Part shown: positions 59,789 through 64,000 of the stretch, piece after piece
How the letters are laid out: each line of letters begins with the position of its first letter
How positions within the stretch are numbered: the first letter of the stretch is position 1
NCBI RefSeq assembly: GCF_014197245.1
Contig: NZ_JACIFF010000005.1
Location: 186,001-250,000 of the forward strand
Direction: 5' to 3'
Length of the DNA: 64,000 nt
Source: Neolewinella aquimaris
GTDB lineage: Bacteria > Bacteroidota > Bacteroidia > Chitinophagales > Saprospiraceae
The notes under the pieces: model-generated
Database searches by the model: none
What the model was told of the DNA's origin: nothing
Seen by the model: only the letters and a program-made list of their open reading frames with translations
Made by a program: the position numbers and the translations under genes

Positions 59789-62700
59789 ATGAGTATCAAA
59801 GTAGGTATCTTCTTCGGCGGTCCCTCCCGGGAGCGCGAAATTTCCTTCGCCGGGGGGCGTACCGTGTACGACAACCTCGATAAGTCCCTCTTCGAGCCCG
59901 TCCCGATTTTCGTCGACAGCTTCCGGCGTTGGCACCTGCTGGACTGGGAATACCTCTACCGGGGCAGCATCCGCGACTTCTTTCCTCCCGTCGCCCTGGC
60001 CCCCGCCAGCGCCCACGGATTTCAGGTGTACCAGGAAAGTATGGGGCCACAGGACGAACTGGCCATCAACGAAATGGGGGACCACGTAGGTCGCCGCATC
60101 CGGCGGGAAGAACTGCCCGAACTCATCGACCTGGCCTTTCTGGCCCTCCACGGCGAGTACGGGGAAGACGGTCAATTGCAGCGTGAACTGGAATACGCCG
60201 GCATCCCCTACACCGGCAGCGGCGTACGCGCCAGCGAGATCGGCATGGACAAAGCCCTCCAGAAGGAACTCATGGCGGCCGCCGGTTATCCCTCCCCACC
60301 CATTCTGGTCATCGAACGGGAGGCGTTTGCCGATAGCCCCATCGACGAATTTTACCAGTCCTCCGTGGAGCGAATCGGCTGGCCTATGGTCATCCGTCCG
60401 GCCCGGCAGGGTAGCAGCATCGGGGTGTACATTCTGCAGGAAGAGGAAGGTCTCGCCGGGTTCGAGCGCGCCGTCAGTGCCGCCTTCTTCCGCGAAAACC
60501 TATTGTTGCAGGACTACGCCGACCGCAGCCCGGCCGACCGCATCGAGTACGTCCGCCACGTCAGTGACCTACGCGACGGCATTGCCTATCCCATGGACGT
60601 GCAGCGCGGCGATCATCGGCTCACCCTCTACACCCCCGACGAACTGCACGACTATCTGGAAGCGGCGGTTGCCGACGCGTCCGGTTCCCCCCTGATCGTG
60701 CTGGAGGGCCACCAGAATGAGGAACGCGTCATCGTGGAAGGTTTTATCAGCGGCAAGGAGTTTTCGACCATCGTGCTGCGTAAGCCCGACGGTGGGGTAG
60801 TGGCTTTGCCTCCCACCGAAATCGTCAAGTACGAGGGCGAGCTTTTCGACTACCGCAGCAAGTACCTGCCGGGACGCAGCCGCAAGGTCACCCCCATCGA
60901 TCTCCCGGCGGCGGCCATCGACGAGATCCGTCGGGAAACGGAACGGCTGTTCACGGAGCTCGGCTTCGCGGTCTACGCCCGCATCGACGGTTTTTACACG
61001 CCGGAGGGCACCATTTACCTCAACGACCCCAATACGACCAGCGGCATGATGCCCTCGTCGTTCTTCTTTCACCAGGCGGCCGAGATCGGCCTCAGCCCCT
61101 CCCAGTTCCTCACCTACATCATCCGCACCAGTCTGCAGGAACGGGAGGCCGACGACCTGATGGCCCTTCTGGATCGCGACTTAGACGAATTGCGGGCAAG
61201 CGCGGGAGCAAAGCAACGGGTCGCCGTGCTGCTGGGTGGGACGAGCTTTGAGCGCCACATCAGCGTAGAAAGCGGCCGGAACATCTACGAAAAGCTGAGT
61301 TCCAGCGAAACCTACCGGCCCCTCCCGGTTTTCCTGACCTCCCCCATCGACACGGAGCAGGCGGACGAGGATTTCGTACTGTACCAGCTGCCGATCAACC
61401 TCCTGCTGAAGGACAATGCCGACGACATCCACGATAAATTGGTCCACGCACGGGAACACCCCGCCATTGCGGAGATCCGCAGGTCCTGCGCCACCATTAC
61501 CGACCGCTATGCCGACCCCGACGTAGTTTTCAAGCCGGTGCATTTGCCGCTCGCGGAGTTGCCGCAAGTTGCCGATGCCGTCTTCATCGCCCTCCACGGA
61601 CGGCCCGGAGAGGATGGGCAGGTACAACAAAAACTAGACCGGCTCGGACTGCCCTACAACGGCTCCGGACCGGAAACCTCGGCCATCACCATCGACAAGC
61701 ACGAAACCCTCAACGTACTGCGCGCCGGCGGCCTGCCGGTCACCGAGCAGTGGCTCGCACTGCGGGAAGATTTTCTGCTTAACGCCGAAGCCTTTTACGA
61801 TCGCGTGGAGCAGCGTTTCGCTTATCCCCTGATCGCAAAACCGGTAGACGACGGATGCAGCTCGGCCGTCAAGCTCATCCGGCGGCGGGAAGAGCTGGTT
61901 GCTTACTGTCAGCTCACCTTCCAGCCCGGCGGCAATCGCGAGCGACAGGCCCGCAAGACCCTAAAATTAGGCAGCAAGGAAGAGTGGCCCCTCGGCAAAT
62001 CGTCCATCCTCTTCGAAGCGGCCATTACCGCCGCGGGTGCCGAGAAGTTTCTGGAGATCACCGGAGGTATGCTGACCCACTACGACGGCGACGGCGAGTT
62101 GCGCTACGAGGTGTTCGAACCCAGCGAGGCCCTTGCCGGTGGCGAAGTGCTGAGTTTGGAGGAAAAATTCCTGGCCGGCGAGGGGCAAAACCTTACTCCG
62201 GCCCGATTAGCGACCACGAAGTACAGCTACGATCACGTGGCCTCCCGGGTGAAGCACGACCTGGAACGGGCCGCCCGCCTGCTAAAGGTAGAAGGCTACT
62301 GCCGCATCGATGCCTTCGTGCGGGTATTTGAGGACGGAAGGGTGGAGACCATCGTCATCGAGGTCAACAGCCTGCCCGGAATGACGCCCGCCACGGCCAT
62401 TTTTCACCAGGCCGCCATTGCGGGTTACCAGCCCTATCAGTTCATCGCGGCGATCCTCGATTTTGCGAAAGAAAGACTGCGCCGGCGCTGGGCTTACGTA
62501 CCGGAGGCTGCACCCACCGTGTTGGCTGCTTCCCCGACTTACACGGCACCTGCGGACCCGCCCGAACGATCCGCCGCCGCCCTCCTCTGGCTCAAAAACA
62601 TCGGTGCCGCCCTGCTGTTGCTTACGGTCCTCTTCCTGCTGCTGAAAACGGGGCTCAACCTCTACACCAACCACGGGGAAAGCATGGTCATCCCCACCTT

Positions 62701-63343
62701 CGAGGGAATGCAGATCGATGAGGCCCGACGGGTCGCGGAACAGGAGGGCTTGAATATCGACGTGACGATCGGCGCCTTCGATCCGGCAAAACCGGCCGGT
62801 CTGGTTGTGCAACAACAACCCCGGGTAGGCAGTCGCGTAAAGAACAACCGCACGGTCTACCTTACCGTCCTCAGCGAAGACGCCCCCGACGTAGTGCTCC
62901 CGAGTCTGGTGGGCAATTACGACTACAACCAGTACGTGCGTCTGCTGAAGGTGAAGAACATCAAGTACCGCGTTCGGGAACGGGAGTTTGACGCAAAGCA
63001 GGAAGACGGGACCATTCTGTACCTGTACTACGACGACCGCAAGATCACCGATGAGGACCTGCGCGAGGGCGTGAGGGTGCCGATGGGTAGCACGATCGAC
63101 TTCGTGATCACCCAGCGAAAGGGAGGAAAAGTGACGCTGCCCGATTACCGCTGCCAGCAGTACGGCACCGCGGAGTTTGCCATTACCGGCAGCCAACTGG
63201 TGATCGGCCGGGTGTCGGGAGATTTCACCGACCGCTACCAGGCCTACATCACCGGCACCGAACCGGTGGCGGGTACGGTACTGGAAACGGGAGCAAAGGT
63301 CAACCTGGTGCTGAGCGACACTCCACCGGATGGATGTGAGTAA
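59789..63343 (+). CDS. Tandem D-alanine-D-alanine-ligase-like protein with transmembrane helix and PASTA domains
   Basis: 1184 aa, about 3.5 times a normal Ddl. Residues 1-465 form one ligase-like unit (SIKVGIFFGGPSREREISFA, loop RQGSSIGVYIL, Asp400, then NDPN with Asp413/Asn415 in place of the usual Glu/Asn pair). A second unit (about 476-905) begins QRVAVLLGGTSFERHIS, has the canonical EVNSLPGMTP (Asp841, Glu858, Asn860), but its ATP-loop reads DDGCSSAVKL. One transmembrane helix (about 935-957) follows, then three PASTA-like repeats (from 966: MVIPTFEGMQIDEARRVAEQ; VVLPSLVGNYDYNQYV; VTLPDYRCQQYGTAEFAI). The cytosolic tandem ligase would be tethered to the membrane with periplasmic muropeptide-binding repeats. 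Each ligase half lacks a different standard feature, so division of labour or a changed product is possible. The start is the ATG at 59789. Confidence 0.88.
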   Translation: MSIKVGIFFGGPSREREISFAGGRTVYDNLDKSLFEPVPIFVDSFRRWHLLDWEYLYRGSIRDFFPPVALAPASAHGFQVYQESMGPQDELAINEMGDHVGRRIRREELPELIDLAFLALHGEYGEDGQLQRELEYAGIPYTGSGVRASEIGMDKALQKELMAAAGYPSPPILVIEREAFADSPIDEFYQSSVERIGWPMVIRPARQGSSIGVYILQEEEGLAGFERAVSAAFFRENLLLQDYADRSPADRIEYVRHVSDLRDGIAYPMDVQRGDHRLTLYTPDELHDYLEAAVADASGSPLIVLEGHQNEERVIVEGFISGKEFSTIVLRKPDGGVVALPPTEIVKYEGELFDYRSKYLPGRSRKVTPIDLPAAAIDEIRRETERLFTELGFAVYARIDGFYTPEGTIYLNDPNTTSGMMPSSFFFHQAAEIGLSPSQFLTYIIRTSLQEREADDLMALLDRDLDELRASAGAKQRVAVLLGGTSFERHISVESGRNIYEKLSSSETYRPLPVFLTSPIDTEQADEDFVLYQLPINLLLKDNADDIHDKLVHAREHPAIAEIRRSCATITDRYADPDVVFKPVHLPLAELPQVADAVFIALHGRPGEDGQVQQKLDRLGLPYNGSGPETSAITIDKHETLNVLRAGGLPVTEQWLALREDFLLNAEAFYDRVEQRFAYPLIAKPVDDGCSSAVKLIRRREELVAYCQLTFQPGGNRERQARKTLKLGSKEEWPLGKSSILFEAAITAAGAEKFLEITGGMLTHYDGDGELRYEVFEPSEALAGGEVLSLEEKFLAGEGQNLTPARLATTKYSYDHVASRVKHDLERAARLLKVEGYCRIDAFVRVFEDGRVETIVIEVNSLPGMTPATAIFHQAAIAGYQPYQFIAAILDFAKERLRRRWAYVPEAAPTVLAASPTYTAPADPPERSAAALLWLKNIGAALLLLTVLFLLLKTGLNLYTNHGESMVIPTFEGMQIDEARRVAEQEGLNIDVTIGAFDPAKPAGLVVQQQPRVGSRVKNNRTVYLTVLSEDAPDVVLPSLVGNYDYNQYVRLLKVKNIKYRVREREFDAKQEDGTILYLYYDDRKITDEDLREGVRVPMGSTIDFVITQRKGGKVTLPDYRCQQYGTAEFAITGSQLVIGRVSGDFTDRYQAYITGTEPVAGTVLETGAKVNLVLSDTPPDGCE

Positions 63344-63387
63344 TTAATGGACGCGGCCCTCGTTTGAACCTTGGCTAACAAACACCT

Positions 63388-64000
63388 ATGAAGTCTTACC
63401 TACTCCCCATCCTCCTACTGGTGGGCCTGCAGGGCCTTACCGCCCAGCGCATCGTGCCGCTGATGGAACAGCCGCAACTCCACGATCCGCACCGCAGCCC
63501 CGTAGTTTCCGCCCGGGCGGTCTGCGGCGAGCCCGACCTGGAGGGCATCGAACGAATTGTCGCCGGGGAGCAGGGAACCATCAAGATCGACCTGGATACC
63601 GTCGGCCTCGGAAGTGACCTGACCGACTACCGCTGCACCGGCTGCGCTACCGCCCGCTACGGCACGGCTACCCTGAGTGGCGACACGGTACTGTACACCC
63701 CAAACGCGGACGTACAGCAGGGGCTCGATACCCTGGGCCTGTACGTGTGTTCCCCCGGCGGTGTTTGTTCGGATACGGTACAGTTAGTCATACTAGTTCA
63801 GCGACCTGGCCGCACGATCGAACTGGGAAACCGGCTGATCCAGCCCGGCGCAAACGATACCGTTACCGTGCCTTTAGACGAGCTACCGGGAGGAGCGGTC
63901 TGCCGTACGATCGCCGGTTGCGCGGGGAACGACTACGGCGGACGGAGTCAGTTGAGCTACTTTACCCGGGCCTTCGGGCAGGGAAACAGCTTTGTGTACG
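63388..64000 (+). CDS. Start of a secreted protein, runs off the window
   Basis: 204 codons are open to the window end. The N-terminus is a signal peptide (SYLLPILLLVGLQGLTAQ). The remainder is beta-rich with paired cysteines (RCTGCATARYG, CSPGGVC, VCRTIAGCAGN), as in repeated Ig- or cadherin-like domains of adhesins. The start is 45 bp after the Ddl-like fusion in the same direction, so the genes may be co-transcribed. No family is assigned. Confidence 0.75.
   Translation, partial: MKSYLLPILLLVGLQGLTAQRIVPLMEQPQLHDPHRSPVVSARAVCGEPDLEGIERIVAGEQGTIKIDLDTVGLGSDLTDYRCTGCATARYGTATLSGDTVLYTPNADVQQGLDTLGLYVCSPGGVCSDTVQLVILVQRPGRTIELGNRLIQPGANDTVTVPLDELPGGAVCRTIAGCAGNDYGGRSQLSYFTRAFGQGNSFVY

Noticed and set aside
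1-64000. tRNA and rRNA genes, insertion sequences or prophage
   Set aside because: No tRNA-like cloverleaf, rRNA segment, transposase or phage structural gene was recognised on either strand by eye.

Overview
The window looks like chromosomal DNA of a GC-rich member of the Bacteroidota, most likely Saprospiria/Lewinellaceae. This rests on a SusC/SusD pair, a TonB-receptor/DUF4249 pair, DUF3078 and DUF2141 proteins, many lipoprotein signals, a BshA-type bacillithiol glycosyltransferase, and the near absence of Shine-Dalgarno sites. The lineage is inferred from gene content and style; no rRNA or tRNA gene is visible to test it.

Layout. 0-2.7 kb: a GH16 agarase/porphyranase-like lipoprotein converging on a sulfatase. 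4-13 kb: a glucuronoxylan-degradation cluster (CE15 glucuronoyl esterase, a CE20-CE4 fused esterase/deacetylase, GH67 alpha-glucuronidase, a LacI regulator, a GH43 remnant and a GH10 xylanase). Two candidate LacI operators sharing ATCGATTGCGTA lie before the esterase/GH67 divergent pair and before the xylanase. 13-24 kb: housekeeping and envelope genes (hisS, the tail protease prc, a two-gene lipid-linked sugar transfer module, HU, SDR, uracil-DNA glycosylase, DUF3078, and a sigma factor/97-aa protein/MscS operon). 24-30 kb: a TonB receptor with DUF4249 partner, a small cytosolic protein, a threefold 121-122 bp repeat, and leucyl aminopeptidase. 30-41 kb: bshA, an N-acetylhexosamine-kinase-like gene, a DsrE-matB-madL-madM malonate operon, a glycosyltransferase, lipoproteins, an Na+/H+ antiporter, and an ECF sigma/anti-sigma/sensor group beside a Cys-rich Csp-like protein. 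42-46 kb: a PaoABC-type molybdenum aldehyde oxidase. 46-54 kb: a SusCD locus with a DUF1593 nucleoside-hydrolase-like enzyme and a divergent LacI regulator that probably acts on a duplicated palindromic operator before susC. 55-64 kb: clpB, an HtrA protease, a DUF2141 protein, a very large Ddl-Ddl-TM-PASTA fusion, and the start of a secreted protein.

The most unusual non-coding signal is a dispersed palindromic repeat family. A 38-bp core occurs ten times in four intergenic places (29.9-30.5, 45.7, 47.3-47.7 and 54.1-54.7 kb). Seven copies are identical. In the three arrays the cores alternate with 55-80 bp segments that are nearly identical within an array but differ between arrays, and a second hairpin shows a compensatory base-pair change between arrays. 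The most unusual protein is the 1184-aa tandem D-Ala-D-Ala-ligase-like protein with a membrane anchor and PASTA repeats at 59.8-63.3 kb.

Start codons were often moved inward from the longest open frame to the ATG/GTG that begins a signal peptide or the conserved domain. Functions come from motifs read by eye; no database search was run.
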